Position numbers and translations under genes: made by a program. Shown here piece by piece: positions 7,562 to 15,081 of a stretch of DNA of 64,000 nucleotides. Each line of letters begins with the position of its first letter. Position 1 is the stretch's first letter. Origin of the DNA: Aurantiacibacter xanthus (lineage in GTDB: Bacteria > Pseudomonadota > Alphaproteobacteria > Sphingomonadales > Sphingomonadaceae); assembly GCF_003584015.1 (NCBI RefSeq), contig NZ_QXFM01000114.1, positions 50,082 to 114,081 of the forward strand. Direction: 5' to 3'. The notes beneath the pieces are model-generated. The model did no database searches and was not told the origin of the DNA. It worked only from the letters and a program-made list of their open reading frames with translations.

Positions 7562-9274
7562 TCAGAAAGCCCCTCCTGCGCCGAATATGGAGCCGAGCGG
7601 CCTGCGCCACCATTCGCGACCGCTTTCTCGGCTGTCGAAATCGCTGTCAGGGTCGCCGAACGGGTCGCCGGTTGACCGTCCCACGGCGCGATAGTCGTAG
7701 GCAGTCTCGTTGGGGTTCATCGTGGCCGCATGGAAGTTCCAGAGCGCCACCGCGTTATCGCCATGGCGCTTGCCGCCGTCGGTGCCTTCCTCGCGCACCG
7801 ACTTCGGCATTCGGGCCACGCCCCCGATCATTTTCAGCTGGCGCAGATCGTCGCGGGTGTCCTTATCGGCAGGGATCAGGATCGTGCCGTCCTCGAATGC
7901 CGCGCGGAAGAGCGGTCCGTACTGGCGGCTCCATACAAGGCTCGGCATCAGCTCGACGATCCGCTCCGGGCCTAGCTTCTGCGCCGCCTCCTGCGCCAGC
8001 GCCATGCCGTTGCCGTTGGCATCGAGCACGCCGCCGCCGAAGCGGCCATAGTGACCAATCTGCTCGACCAGCCAGAACAGCGCCTGCTTCTGCTGGTCGT
8101 AAGGGCATCGATCCAGTTCGAGGATCATCGGCACGTGCCGCTTCAGCTGCTCATCGACAAAGCCAATCGGGTAGGAGCTGCGATCCTGCCGCATGGCGAA
8201 GTCGCCGCCGAGGAACCATGTGAGGCTTTGGCCGCGATAACGATCGAGCGCCGGGGCCACCTCGCGCTCAAGCCAGGCGAGCATGTCCGCGCGGCGCTGG
8301 GCTTCCGGCCAGTGCACGAAGTCCGGCTTGCCAGCAGTGGCGATCGGCGGAGCCCATCGCGCCACCTTGTAGCTTTGATCGGTGCAGGCCTCGATCCAGG
8401 CGAGCGGCAGCAGCGTGCCTTCGCCTTCGCGCGGGATCGCATCGAGCTCCTCGCGCATCGCTTCCACGCGGCTGCCATAGCTCTTGCGAATGCGGCGATA
8501 CCATTCGGCCTTGCCTTCCGCCGTCGGTGTCCAGCCCCGGATCAGGCAGACCCGCTCATAGAGGCCATTCGCCACGGCATCGTCGAAGGTCGCGCGGTGG
8601 ATCGAGTACTCGTACTTGCCCTCGCGGCTCTCCTTAACCAGCTCGTTAAAGGCATTCAAATTGCCGTTATGCGTGCTGATAATGCGGATCGTGCCGCCCC
8701 AGATCAGCATCGCGTTACAAGCATCGATCACGGCCGCCACGTCGCGGTGGAAGGCCGCTTCATCGATCACCACGCGCCCCTGCAGGCCGCGAATGTTCGC
8801 CGGGCTGGATGAAAGGCCGACGATCTGAAACTCGCTGGCGAAGCGGATGCGATAGGCGTTGATGTACTTGCTCTCGCCGTCGGGCTGCCGGTCCTCGAAC
8901 AGGAACTCGTGCACCGAGACCAGTTCCTTGGCCACACTGGTGGCGAACCGCGCGCAGGTGGCGACGAACTCCAGGCCCTTGTCCTTCGTGTCGCCGATGT
9001 AGAACGTGTTGTCGCCACCGGCGCTGCGCGAGGCGGCCGCGATCAGCGTGGAATCGAGCGCCTCGGCAAAGGTAAAGCCGGTGCGGCGGCCTTTCTCGGC
9101 CAGCTTCAGCGGCGAATGATCGGCCACCCATTCACGCTGGTGCGCCATCAGGATGCCTTCGGCCAGCGGGTCCATGCCCTCGGGCGGCAGCTGGCCCGGC
9201 ATAAGATCATCGATCGGCGAACGCGGTGGTGCTTGGTCGGCGGTGGGGAGGAAGTCGGTGTCGGTCTGGTTCAT
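7562..9274 (-). CDS. Terminase large subunit (Mu gp28-like)
   Basis: A 570-residue packaging motor. The ATPase half shows an adenine/Walker A-like segment EKGRRTGFTFAEA (about 60-72), Walker B VVIDEA (about 168-173) and a coupling-type ISTHNGN (about 199-205). The nuclease half has GGDFAMRQDRS (Asp about 358) and LDANGNG (Asp about 418), typical RNase H-fold terminase acidic residues. The Walker A is the degenerate form common in Mu-type terminases. It lies upstream of the portal and downstream of the gp27-like small-terminase candidate. Confidence 0.93.
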   Translation of the reverse strand: MNQTDTDFLPTADQAPPRSPIDDLMPGQLPPEGMDPLAEGILMAHQREWVADHSPLKLAEKGRRTGFTFAEALDSTLIAAASRSAGGDNTFYIGDTKDKGLEFVATCARFATSVAKELVSVHEFLFEDRQPDGESKYINAYRIRFASEFQIVGLSSSPANIRGLQGRVVIDEAAFHRDVAAVIDACNAMLIWGGTIRIISTHNGNLNAFNELVKESREGKYEYSIHRATFDDAVANGLYERVCLIRGWTPTAEGKAEWYRRIRKSYGSRVEAMREELDAIPREGEGTLLPLAWIEACTDQSYKVARWAPPIATAGKPDFVHWPEAQRRADMLAWLEREVAPALDRYRGQSLTWFLGGDFAMRQDRSSYPIGFVDEQLKRHVPMILELDRCPYDQQKQALFWLVEQIGHYGRFGGGVLDANGNGMALAQEAAQKLGPERIVELMPSLVWSRQYGPLFRAAFEDGTILIPADKDTRDDLRQLKMIGGVARMPKSVREEGTDGGKRHGDNAVALWNFHAATMNPNETAYDYRAVGRSTGDPFGDPDSDFDSRESGREWWRRPLGSIFGAGGAF

Positions 9275-9609
9275 GCCAGCTCATCCCACCAATCACAGAG
9301 CGAGACCGGGCCATCGGTCGCGATCCAGCCATGTGATTTCAGTGTGCGTAGCAGTCGCTGTGCCTCGCCATCGGTGAACCTGTACCGGTTCCAACACCAG
9401 TTCCCGACCCACTCAGTGGTTGGGCTGGCAAGCTTGAAGACTTTCCGGTGCAGACGAATTTTTCGACCCGTGAGCACGGTGAATTTGACCGGCTTGCCCC
9501 AGGGCGGTTCGATCGTCATTCCGCCGCAGCACGCTGCGGCTACCCTTCCGGCGAACAGCCCGTTGTCGGGATCGTTGCAGGCAAGGTCGATGGCGGCGAA
9601 ACGGCTCAT
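9271..9609 (-). CDS. Phage hypothetical protein
   Basis: A 112-residue protein (MSRFAAIDLACNDPDNGLFAG...) overlapping the terminase start by four bases (ATGA) and the next upstream gene likewise. The C-terminal half (YRFTDGEAQRLLRTLKSHGWI) resembles a small winged-helix unit. No family recognised. It is one of three short genes inserted between the gp27-like gene and the large terminase. Confidence 0.75.
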   Translation of the reverse strand: MSRFAAIDLACNDPDNGLFAGRVAAACCGGMTIEPPWGKPVKFTVLTGRKIRLHRKVFKLASPTTEWVGNWCWNRYRFTDGEAQRLLRTLKSHGWIATDGPVSLCDWWDELA

Positions 9610-9872
9610 AGCGGCCCCACCACGTCAAAGCTCTCAACCTGCCAGCCGTCGAACCGGTAGCAAATCGAGAGCCGCATGCCGTTGGCGAATTCGGCCGTCA
9701 GGTAGCGCCGCGCGTCCTGCTGGTCGTAGTAAACCGACGCTTGCAGAGGATCGCCCCACGCCGGGAGCACCTCCTGGCACTCGCGCCGCAGCCGTGCGCC
9801 GAGGCCTGCGAGCTCGGGTTCATCGCGACGCCACTCACGCGGCACGCCTGCGGGCCAATCACGGCCGCTCAT
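9606..9872 (-). CDS. Phage hypothetical protein
   Basis: An 88-residue protein with alternating charged helices (ELAGLGARLRRECQEVLP) and a beta-rich C-terminus (MRLSICYRFDGWQVESFDVVG). It overlaps both neighbours by four bases, which supports it being translated. No family recognised. Confidence 0.72.
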   Translation of the reverse strand: MSGRDWPAGVPREWRRDEPELAGLGARLRRECQEVLPAWGDPLQASVYYDQQDARRYLTAEFANGMRLSICYRFDGWQVESFDVVGPL

Positions 9873-10543
9873 GCAATCGCCAGAGGAGGCATTTCAGCGT
9901 CCACTCCTCGGTGCAACTCCACCTGCGAGCCGCTCGCCAAACCGTTCCAGTAGTCGTTCTCAGCAGCCCGCCCGGTCTTCGCAGCAGAGCGGGAATCGAC
10001 ACCGACAAGCTGAGGGTGGCGCTCGGCGAGATATTGGTCGATCACGGCGTCTTGGGGCAGCTGCGGGGCCAAACGGGCGATCTTGCTGTAAACAGCGAGG
10101 GTCCATGCCTCGCAGTAAACGTCGGCTCGCCGCCGCTTGTTCGCGGTTTTGCAGCGGCTCAATTTGGCTGCGATATAGTCTCGGCGTGCGCGCTTCAGCT
10201 GCCGGAAAAGCACTGCGAAGGCGTAGGAGGCAATCTCTGCTGAAACGCCGCGCCCGACGAACGTGCGGTCGCCGCCCTCATTGATAAACGACACGACGCC
10301 GAACGCTCGTTGTACAGCGGCGCACAGGTAGGTTTCCCATACAGGCGGCCGTTGCGTTCTGCTTGCTCGCGATGTGGCCTCCTCGATGTCGGCCATTTGC
10401 AGCATTTCGAAGCTGATGCCGTTCTCGTCCATCAGGGCTTTGGCCTTGGCCAAGGCAGCGGCTGCCTCGTACTCGTTGGATGAGCCGGCGAGTGCAAAGC
10501 ACTTCTGAATTTTGGCGAGGAGCTGCTTATCCATGCCGCTCAC
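9869..10543 (-). CDS. DUF2786 family protein
   Basis: A 224-residue protein. The N-terminus (LLAKIQKCFALAGSSNEYEA, then AAALAKAKALMDENGIS) is the classic DUF2786 motif, and the middle resembles the companion DUF7168 region, with basic, helix-rich stretches and CKTANKRRRADVYCEAW. The biochemical role is unknown; these proteins are common in phages and in polyvalent protein contexts. Start is ATG 10543 or ATG 10534 (MDKQLL). It overlaps the stop of the gp27-like gene. Confidence 0.85.
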   Translation of the reverse strand: MSGMDKQLLAKIQKCFALAGSSNEYEAAAALAKAKALMDENGISFEMLQMADIEEATSRASRTQRPPVWETYLCAAVQRAFGVVSFINEGGDRTFVGRGVSAEIASYAFAVLFRQLKRARRDYIAAKLSRCKTANKRRRADVYCEAWTLAVYSKIARLAPQLPQDAVIDQYLAERHPQLVGVDSRSAAKTGRAAENDYWNGLASGSQVELHRGVDAEMPPLAIA

Positions 10544-11136
10544 TTCTTCGCCTCGCGTACCCCGAGGAAATCACGCCGCAGCTGCTCGATGCGCTCGGGC
10601 GAAAGCCCGGCTTCGCGCGCCATCTCCTCGGCCTTGTCGGCTGCCTGCTCGATCTGCTTGCTGACGCGGGCTTCGAGCTGCTTGCGATATTCGTCCGAGG
10701 CGCGCTGCGCGTTCACGGCGCTTTGCAGCGCGCGGCCCAGCTCCATGATGTTCTTCGAATCGACCTCGCCCTCTTCGAGCATCTGGAACATCGCCAGCTT
10801 GAGCATTTCGGCCACGGCAACCGTCACCTGATCGGGGCCGTCGCTGCCGAGGCTGGTCACCAGCTCGCCCGAAATTCGCTGCACCTCGTCCAGCTTGCGG
10901 AACTGGATGGCCTTGCGCACGGCGTAGCGGCTGAAGGCACCTTTGCTGATCGGCTCCAACCCTTTGTCCATCAGCCGTTCGTTGAACTCGGCGAGGATGA
11001 CGGTCTGCGGAAGCTTCCGGTCGCGCAGCTTCTCCAGCGCCCACACGACATCGGCCTCGGCCTCTTCGGGCAGCAAGTCGATCGACGACAGCCGCCCCCG
11101 GCCGCGCTGCGAGCCCGATGCGCGTTCCTCGCTCAT
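10540..11136 (-). CDS. Mu gp27-like DUF3486 protein (candidate small terminase)
   Basis: A 198-residue DUF3486 protein. RGRGRLSSIDLLPEEAEADV followed by helix-turn-helix-like ISKGAFSRYAVRKAIQ and a long coiled C-terminal half is the family pattern. In Mu-like phages it sits before the large terminase and is the probable DNA-recognition subunit. ATG 11136 overlaps the stop of the upstream gene by one base (TGATG). A second, diverged copy of the same domain is fused to an early regulator at 23328-24152. Confidence 0.88.
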   Translation of the reverse strand: MSEERASGSQRGRGRLSSIDLLPEEAEADVVWALEKLRDRKLPQTVILAEFNERLMDKGLEPISKGAFSRYAVRKAIQFRKLDEVQRISGELVTSLGSDGPDQVTVAVAEMLKLAMFQMLEEGEVDSKNIMELGRALQSAVNAQRASDEYRKQLEARVSKQIEQAADKAEEMAREAGLSPERIEQLRRDFLGVREAKK

Positions 11137-11456
11137 CAGCTGGCGTCCCTCGGCCGGGTGACGCCCGCGAGGATCGAACGCTGCGCCACATGGTGCTGGC
11201 CGGGGGCGAGAATGCGCGCGATCGGGATCGCCCCGGCGCTGATCACCTCGACCGCGCCGAGATCGGCCAGGAGGTTCAGCTGGGTCGCCAGCCACTCGGG
11301 CGTGCGATCGATGCCATAGCGTGCGCGCAGGAGACTGCGCAGCGAGACCGCGTTGAGATGGCCGTCAGTCTGGGCATCAAGCTCGACCAGGATAAACAGT
11401 CGCGCATCTGCCGCCAGCTGCTCGTGAACACCCGAAAGGCTCTGGCTCAGGCTCAT
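11136..11456 (-). CDS. Mu gp26-like protein (VpaChn25_0724-like)
   Basis: A 106-residue protein matching the small phage family between gp25 and gp27. A predicted winged-helix core (VSLRSLLRARYGIDRTPEWL ... LNLLADLGAVEVI) ends in a charged tail. A DNA-binding or packaging accessory role is likely but unproven. It overlaps both neighbours. Confidence 0.78.
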   Translation of the reverse strand: MSLSQSLSGVHEQLAADARLFILVELDAQTDGHLNAVSLRSLLRARYGIDRTPEWLATQLNLLADLGAVEVISAGAIPIARILAPGQHHVAQRSILAGVTRPRDAS

Positions 11457-11800
11457 ACGTCCATCCCTTTCTTCACGATCGCGTCATAAAGCCGGTCGAC
11501 CTGCCGCGAAGTGTGCTGGATCATCGGCTGTTGGCTGGCCACTGCCTCGCCCAGCTTGCTCACCTTGGTGTCGTGAATCTTCAGCTGGTCTTCGAGCCGC
11601 TCTATGTCGACCTTGCTGGCCGATCGGTGCTCGATCTCGGTGACGCGATTTTTGATCGAGGTGACCTGGCCTCTCATGCTGGCGACCTCGCGCTGCAGCT
11701 CCCCGGTGCCGACCGGATTGGCCGCACCACCGCGCCGGATCGCCACGCCGATACCCAGCAGGATAAAGGCGATGATCGCGATTTGCAGCCATTCACTCAT
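11453..11800 (-). CDS. Mu gp25-like DUF2730 protein
   Basis: A 115-residue protein: one N-terminal membrane segment (LQIAIIAFILLGIGVAI) followed by a coiled coil of about 80 residues. This is the DUF2730/gp25 layout. ATG 11800 is preferred because it overlaps the stop of the holin-like gene by eight bases; the longer frame from 11887 would start inside that gene's coding region. Function unknown. Confidence 0.8.
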   Translation of the reverse strand: MSEWLQIAIIAFILLGIGVAIRRGGAANPVGTGELQREVASMRGQVTSIKNRVTEIEHRSASKVDIERLEDQLKIHDTKVSKLGEAVASQQPMIQHTSRQVDRLYDAIVKKGMDV

Positions 11801-12362
11801 ACCTGTCACCTTGTTCACTGTTGCGCCGAACAGGGCGGTTGCGGCGATATCCGCCTCCGCCGTTGGCCGACATCTCTTCAAATTCATCGGAAGGATCGAA
11901 GGGCTCGGCTTCTGCGGTGCTGCGGTCTTCGTCGGGAAGGCCGATCAAGCCGCCGATCCGACGCCGCACAGCGCGAAAGCCTGCGCTGACCAGCTCCTTC
12001 AGTTCCTTGCCCAGCAGTTCGATCAGCGAGTATCCGGAAAAGCCGAGGCCGATCGCCACCACGAAGGCGAACAACCAGCGCGGGCGCATCTCGATCACCC
12101 ACAGCTCGACCACCACCAGCATGATGGCCGACACGAGAACGAACTGGCCCAGGCTGAGCTTGCTCTCCTCACGCCGCGCGAGCGGACGGGCGGCGAGCAC
12201 ACCGAAAGCGGCGAGCAGCGCAGTCACCACCGGCACCTCGACGCCGCCGAGGTCGAGCGCGATGTACGCAGCCTCGGGCACGGGATTGAGCACTGCACTC
12301 ACGGCCATTGCCGGAAGCCAGCCTGCGGCGAACTTGCCTGCTGAGACACCTGAAATAATCAT
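11793..12362 (-). CDS. Holin-like membrane protein
   Basis: A 189-residue protein with three or four hydrophobic segments in its first 115 residues (AAYIALDLGGVEVPVVTALL; FVLVSAIMLVVVELWVI; WLFAFVVAIGLGFSGYSLI). A cytosolic acidic/basic tail ends in YRRNRPVRRNSEQGDRYE. It lies in the lysis block next to the spanins and endolysin, so a holin role is likely. ATG 12362 overlaps the zinc-finger gene stop (ATGA). The tail is longer than in most holins. Confidence 0.65.
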   Translation of the reverse strand: MIISGVSAGKFAAGWLPAMAVSAVLNPVPEAAYIALDLGGVEVPVVTALLAAFGVLAARPLARREESKLSLGQFVLVSAIMLVVVELWVIEMRPRWLFAFVVAIGLGFSGYSLIELLGKELKELVSAGFRAVRRRIGGLIGLPDEDRSTAEAEPFDPSDEFEEMSANGGGGYRRNRPVRRNSEQGDRYE

Positions 12363-12568
12363 CGGCGCTCGTGATCCTCCTGGCAGTCGAAGCAGCGCCG
12401 CGCGTTGGGCATGGCCATGCGCCGGGCGACATCGATGGGATCGCCGCAATCGCAGCAGTGCTCTTCACCGCGCCCGGAAAGGCTGGCACGCACCATGGCA
12501 ATGCGCCGGTCGCGCTGCTCTTCCTCGAACAACTCCGAGGCTTCGAGTGTGCGGTTATTGCCCTGCAT
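12359..12568 (-). CDS. DksA/TraR-type zinc-finger protein
   Basis: A 69-residue protein with CxxC-17-CxxC (CDCGDPIDVARRMAMPNARR followed by CFDCQ), the DksA/TraR C4 zinc finger. TraR-like phage proteins bind RNA polymerase in the secondary channel and mimic DksA plus ppGpp. It overlaps the end of the spanin gene and the start of the holin-like gene. It may tune host or late phage transcription; the effect is inferred. Confidence 0.85.
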   Translation of the reverse strand: MQGNNRTLEASELFEEEQRDRRIAMVRASLSGRGEEHCCDCGDPIDVARRMAMPNARRCFDCQEDHERR

Positions 12569-13334
12569 CGAAGGTCTCCGGCATGGGGGCGGGCTGTGTG
12601 ATGATCGGAGCCACAGGCACCGTTGATTGCCTCTCCACCCAGCTGATCAGCGCATCGAGCTGGACGGCCTGCTCGCTGGCGATGAGCCGCTCTTCGAGGC
12701 TCATGTTGCCGGTGCAGATATCCGCGCCGCTCAATTCGTCGGGCCAGTCGAGGCCGGATCGGGCGGCAGGAAATCCATGATCCGCGGACGCTGCATCAGT
12801 GCTGGTGGCGGCATCGCCGGGCTGGGGCAGATCAGCTGCTGAGGCACCGCCGTGATCGGCCGCATCGGTTGCTCGTCTTTCGGCTGCAGCGCGCAGCCGC
12901 CGCTCAGCAGCAGCAGCGCGGGAGCGCAGCGCCGCAACCCGTTGCTGGTATTCATCGGTGGCCTCCTGTGTGATGGCTTCCTGCTCGGCTTTGACCCGCG
13001 CGACGTTGGCATGAGCTGCGGCGGTCGCCGCCAGCACTGCGGACTGAAACCTGCCGATAGTCTTGGCATGGGCAGCGCGCTCGGCCTGCACCTGGTTTCG
13101 GGCTTCCTTCAGCTTGGCCTCGGTGCCCTTGTGTGCGGCGCGTTCCTTGCTCAGGTCACTGCGCATTGCCGGATCGACCAGCAGCCAGTGGCACAGTGCC
13201 ACGAACCAGCCGACCACCAGCGGGCCATTGCGCCAGTCCGCCACCATCCATTTCAGGATCGCCTTAAGAGCGTCCGAAGCGACCTTCAGGACGCCTGTTG
13301 CCTTGAGCGTTAGCCAGGTGAAAATGCCGGTCAC
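12555..13334 (-). CDS. Rz-like inner-membrane spanin
   Basis: A protein of about 259 residues from GTG 13334, four bases after the endolysin stop. An N-terminal hydrophobic segment (GPLVVGWFVALCHWLLV) precedes about 110 residues of coiled coil rich in Ala, Glu and Arg, the Rz layout. A second coding frame for a lipoprotein is nested inside it (12731-12955), the Rz/Rz1 arrangement. Rz spans the periplasm and fuses the membranes in the last lysis step. Confidence 0.75.
   Translation of the reverse strand: MTGIFTWLTLKATGVLKVASDALKAILKWMVADWRNGPLVVGWFVALCHWLLVDPAMRSDLSKERAAHKGTEAKLKEARNQVQAERAAHAKTIGRFQSAVLAATAAAHANVARVKAEQEAITQEATDEYQQRVAALRSRAAAAERRLRAAAERRATDAADHGGASAADLPQPGDAATSTDAASADHGFPAARSGLDWPDELSGADICTGNMSLEERLIASEQAVQLDALISWVERQSTVPVAPIITQPAPMPETFDAGQ
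12731..12955 (-). CDS. Rz1-like outer-membrane lipoprotein spanin, nested in Rz
   Basis: A 74-residue product read in another frame wholly inside the Rz-like gene. It has a short signal (LRRCAPALLLLSGGC) with lipobox LSGGC, then a proline-rich mature part (VPQQLICPSPAMPPPALMQR). Lipobox, small size, proline content and embedding in Rz are all Rz1 hallmarks. The start ATG 12955 is the only one that leaves a normal signal peptide. Confidence 0.75.
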   Translation of the reverse strand: MNTSNGLRRCAPALLLLSGGCALQPKDEQPMRPITAVPQQLICPSPAMPPPALMQRPRIMDFLPPDPASTGPTN

Positions 13335-13338
13335 CGCG

Positions 13339-13995
13339 TCAGCCCTCAGCGTGGCGGCCGAGCTGCTCGGCGCGCCGCAGCCAGCCCTTGAGAAACCGTT
13401 GCTGGCGCGCGTCGCGCCGCACGATCGCAACGTAGCGGTCGGCGGCGGCCTGGCGGTAAGCCTTCACGATGTCTGCAAGCAGGCCGCGCGCGATGAAGCC
13501 GTCGAGATATCTTTGGGTTCGGAACCCGACCACGCCGTCGACCACGAGAGGCGTCTGGCGGAAGTGGTGCTCGGCGACCACCTTGTTGAGCGCGCGCTGC
13601 AACAGCTTGCGGGCAGCAACATTCCCGCCGTTCACGCCTTGGTCGAACATCATCTCCCCGATTGGGCGCGGCATGTTCTCGCAGCGCAGCACCTTCCAGA
13701 AGCACCGCTCATAGAGCTCGGCCGCATCGAGCACGGTCAGCTTGCGGATATCCTGCGCGTCGATGTCGCCGTCGAAATCAAGGTCGAAGTCGGCGAAGCC
13801 ATCGCCGTCGAGATCGATCTTGCCCGCCGATTTCAGGAACCGCAGCGAGATGCCGTATTTGGTCGCGCCGCCGCGATCGACCGGGTCGTCTACAAACTCG
13901 CCTTCCACACCGAGCAAATCGACATAAGCATTGACGAACCGCCGCGAATAGCCGCGTTCGACCAGGTCCTGAATGCTGATTTTGCTCGCTGCCAT
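13339..13995 (-). CDS. GH108 endolysin with EF-hand-like loop
   Basis: A 218-residue N-acetylmuramidase-type endolysin. The catalytic motif EGEFVDDPVDRGGATKYGIS (Glu31) matches GH108 'E.G..(N/D)DP.D.GGAT.(Y/F)GI'. A C-terminal peptidoglycan-binding-like part follows (VVDGVVGFRTQRYLDGFI). Between them, residues about 62-80 contain DLDGDGFADFDLDFDGDIDA, two overlapping Ca-binding-like loops not usual for the core family. No signal peptide is evident, so release probably needs the holin. Confidence 0.9.
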   Translation of the reverse strand: MAASKISIQDLVERGYSRRFVNAYVDLLGVEGEFVDDPVDRGGATKYGISLRFLKSAGKIDLDGDGFADFDLDFDGDIDAQDIRKLTVLDAAELYERCFWKVLRCENMPRPIGEMMFDQGVNGGNVAARKLLQRALNKVVAEHHFRQTPLVVDGVVGFRTQRYLDGFIARGLLADIVKAYRQAAADRYVAIVRRDARQQRFLKGWLRRAEQLGRHAEG

Positions 13996-14075
13996 GGTGC
14001 CGTCCTGCCGAAATGGCGGAGCATCCCGCTCCGCTCTTCCCGGAGCCCTTCTGGATCATGGCAGGGGGTGACAGT

Positions 14076-14095
14076 ATGCCCGCCACGGCGGGCAT
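14076..14095. repeat. 20-bp perfect inverted repeat, copy 2
   Basis: Identical to 3935-3954 over all 20 bases. It lies 6 bases past the stop of mor (14102) and 81 bases upstream of the endolysin start, where Mu carries the middle promoter Pm bound by Mor. No T-run follows. It could be a Mor/C-type activator site or a transcript hairpin. Confidence 0.8.
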
Positions 14096-14101
14096 GATCG
14101 G

Positions 14102-14461
14102 TCAAATGTCGAGGGAGAGCTGGGCGGAGCCTTTGACAGGCTTGTCATCCATGCGGGCGAACAGCTTGTCCACTCCGCTCTCGGTGATGCCCAGCGCGCG
14201 GGCGATCTGGGCATTCGAAAGCCCTTTCGCGCGGTAATGCCGCGCCCGAAACGCGCGCGCAAGAGGGATGCGTAGCACGGCAGGGGCGTATCGCTGCCCC
14301 AGCCGGTGAGCCATATCGGTGCCGATCGCAGCGGCGATCTCGTGATCGGCATCAGGTGTTACGGGGATATAGACGCGCGTGCCGCCGAAAGCCTCGACCA
14401 GCGCGATAAACGCGCCATCGCCCAACAGAGCAATCAGATCGTGGCTCAGCTGCTCGCTCAT
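14102..14461 (-). CDS. mor: Mor-like middle transcription activator
   Basis: A 119-residue protein of the Mor/C activator family. It has an N-terminal dimerisation part (IALVEAFGGTRVYIPVTPD) and a C-terminal helix-turn-helix (GLSNAQIARALGITESGVDKLFA). In Mu, Mor switches on the middle promoter and thus late genes. It sits between the early block and the lysis genes, directly before the second palindrome, as expected. Confidence 0.92.
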   Translation of the reverse strand: MSEQLSHDLIALLGDGAFIALVEAFGGTRVYIPVTPDADHEIAAAIGTDMAHRLGQRYAPAVLRIPLARAFRARHYRAKGLSNAQIARALGITESGVDKLFARMDDKPVKGSAQLSLDI

Positions 14462-14745
14462 TGGTCGGTGCAGCGCTCCGGATCGAGCACACGTGCGCTC
14501 TGGTAGGGGCTCTTTTCTTCAAGCACCGTCACCAGCGTGCCGCCGCGCATCAGCAACAGCATGCCATCGGCCTTTACCACATACTCGTAGACGCCGAGCT
14601 GGCGAGCAGCTCGGTGCGCGCGGGTAAGCGAGCGGCGCAGGTCTTCGCGCAAGGCCTCGACATCGAGCCCACCGCCACGCTCAAGAAAGCGCAGCAAGCC
14701 GTGGTCGCTGATCGCCGGCACGTCTGCTGCGGCTTCATTGGCCAT
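14458..14745 (-). CDS. Phage hypothetical protein upstream of mor
   Basis: A 95-residue protein (MANEAAADVPAISDHGLLRF...) with ATG 14745 overlapping the upstream stop; a TTG at 14754 is less likely. Helical N-terminal half, then a beta-rich VYEYVVKADGMLLLMRGGTL. It overlaps mor by four bases. I recognise no characterised family, although similar small genes are common beside mor in Mu-like phages. Confidence 0.72.
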   Translation of the reverse strand: MANEAAADVPAISDHGLLRFLERGGGLDVEALREDLRRSLTRAHRAARQLGVYEYVVKADGMLLLMRGGTLVTVLEEKSPYQSARVLDPERCTDQ

Positions 14746-14878
14746 TGCAGACAATCCAGATGATCAGCGCCCATACTGAGAGTGCAGCGAGCATTGCGCC
14801 CCAGAACCAGCGCAGCCGTATCGCCGCCTCTCGATCAATCGGGCGGCGGCGATAGTTGATGCGGGAATTGCGCATCAT
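14735..14878 (-). CDS. Small single-pass membrane protein
   Basis: A 47-residue product: basic N-terminus (MMRNSRINYRRRPIDREAAI) and one hydrophobic segment (WFWGAMLAALSVWALIIWIV). It overlaps the zinc-ribbon gene (ATGA) and its downstream neighbour. Function unknown. Confidence 0.6.
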   Translation of the reverse strand: MMRNSRINYRRRPIDREAAIRLRWFWGAMLAALSVWALIIWIVCNGQ

Positions 14879-15081
14879 GCCTGTCCATCCCGTGCGATCT
14901 GCAGGACGTGTTCGCAGAATGCGCATTCGGCGCTCTGCCGCCCGATGAACCATTGCCGCCCCTCACAGGCAGGGCACAGATTGACCTGTCCGAGCCGGTA
15001 GCGTTGGACCGGAAGGAACGTGCGCGCGGTGGCGATCCGCCGCCGTGTCATGTGCCGTGTGACCGTTGCAGCCAGTTTCAT
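14875..15081 (-). CDS. Small zinc-ribbon protein
   Basis: A 68-residue protein with CPAC and CAFC pairs about 18 residues apart, a likely treble-clef or ribbon, preceded by a basic N-terminus (TRRRIATARTFLPVQRYR). It overlaps the gemA stop by four bases. Probably a small regulatory or nucleic-acid-binding protein; no family assigned. Confidence 0.65.
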   Translation of the reverse strand: MKLAATVTRHMTRRRIATARTFLPVQRYRLGQVNLCPACEGRQWFIGRQSAECAFCEHVLQIARDGQA

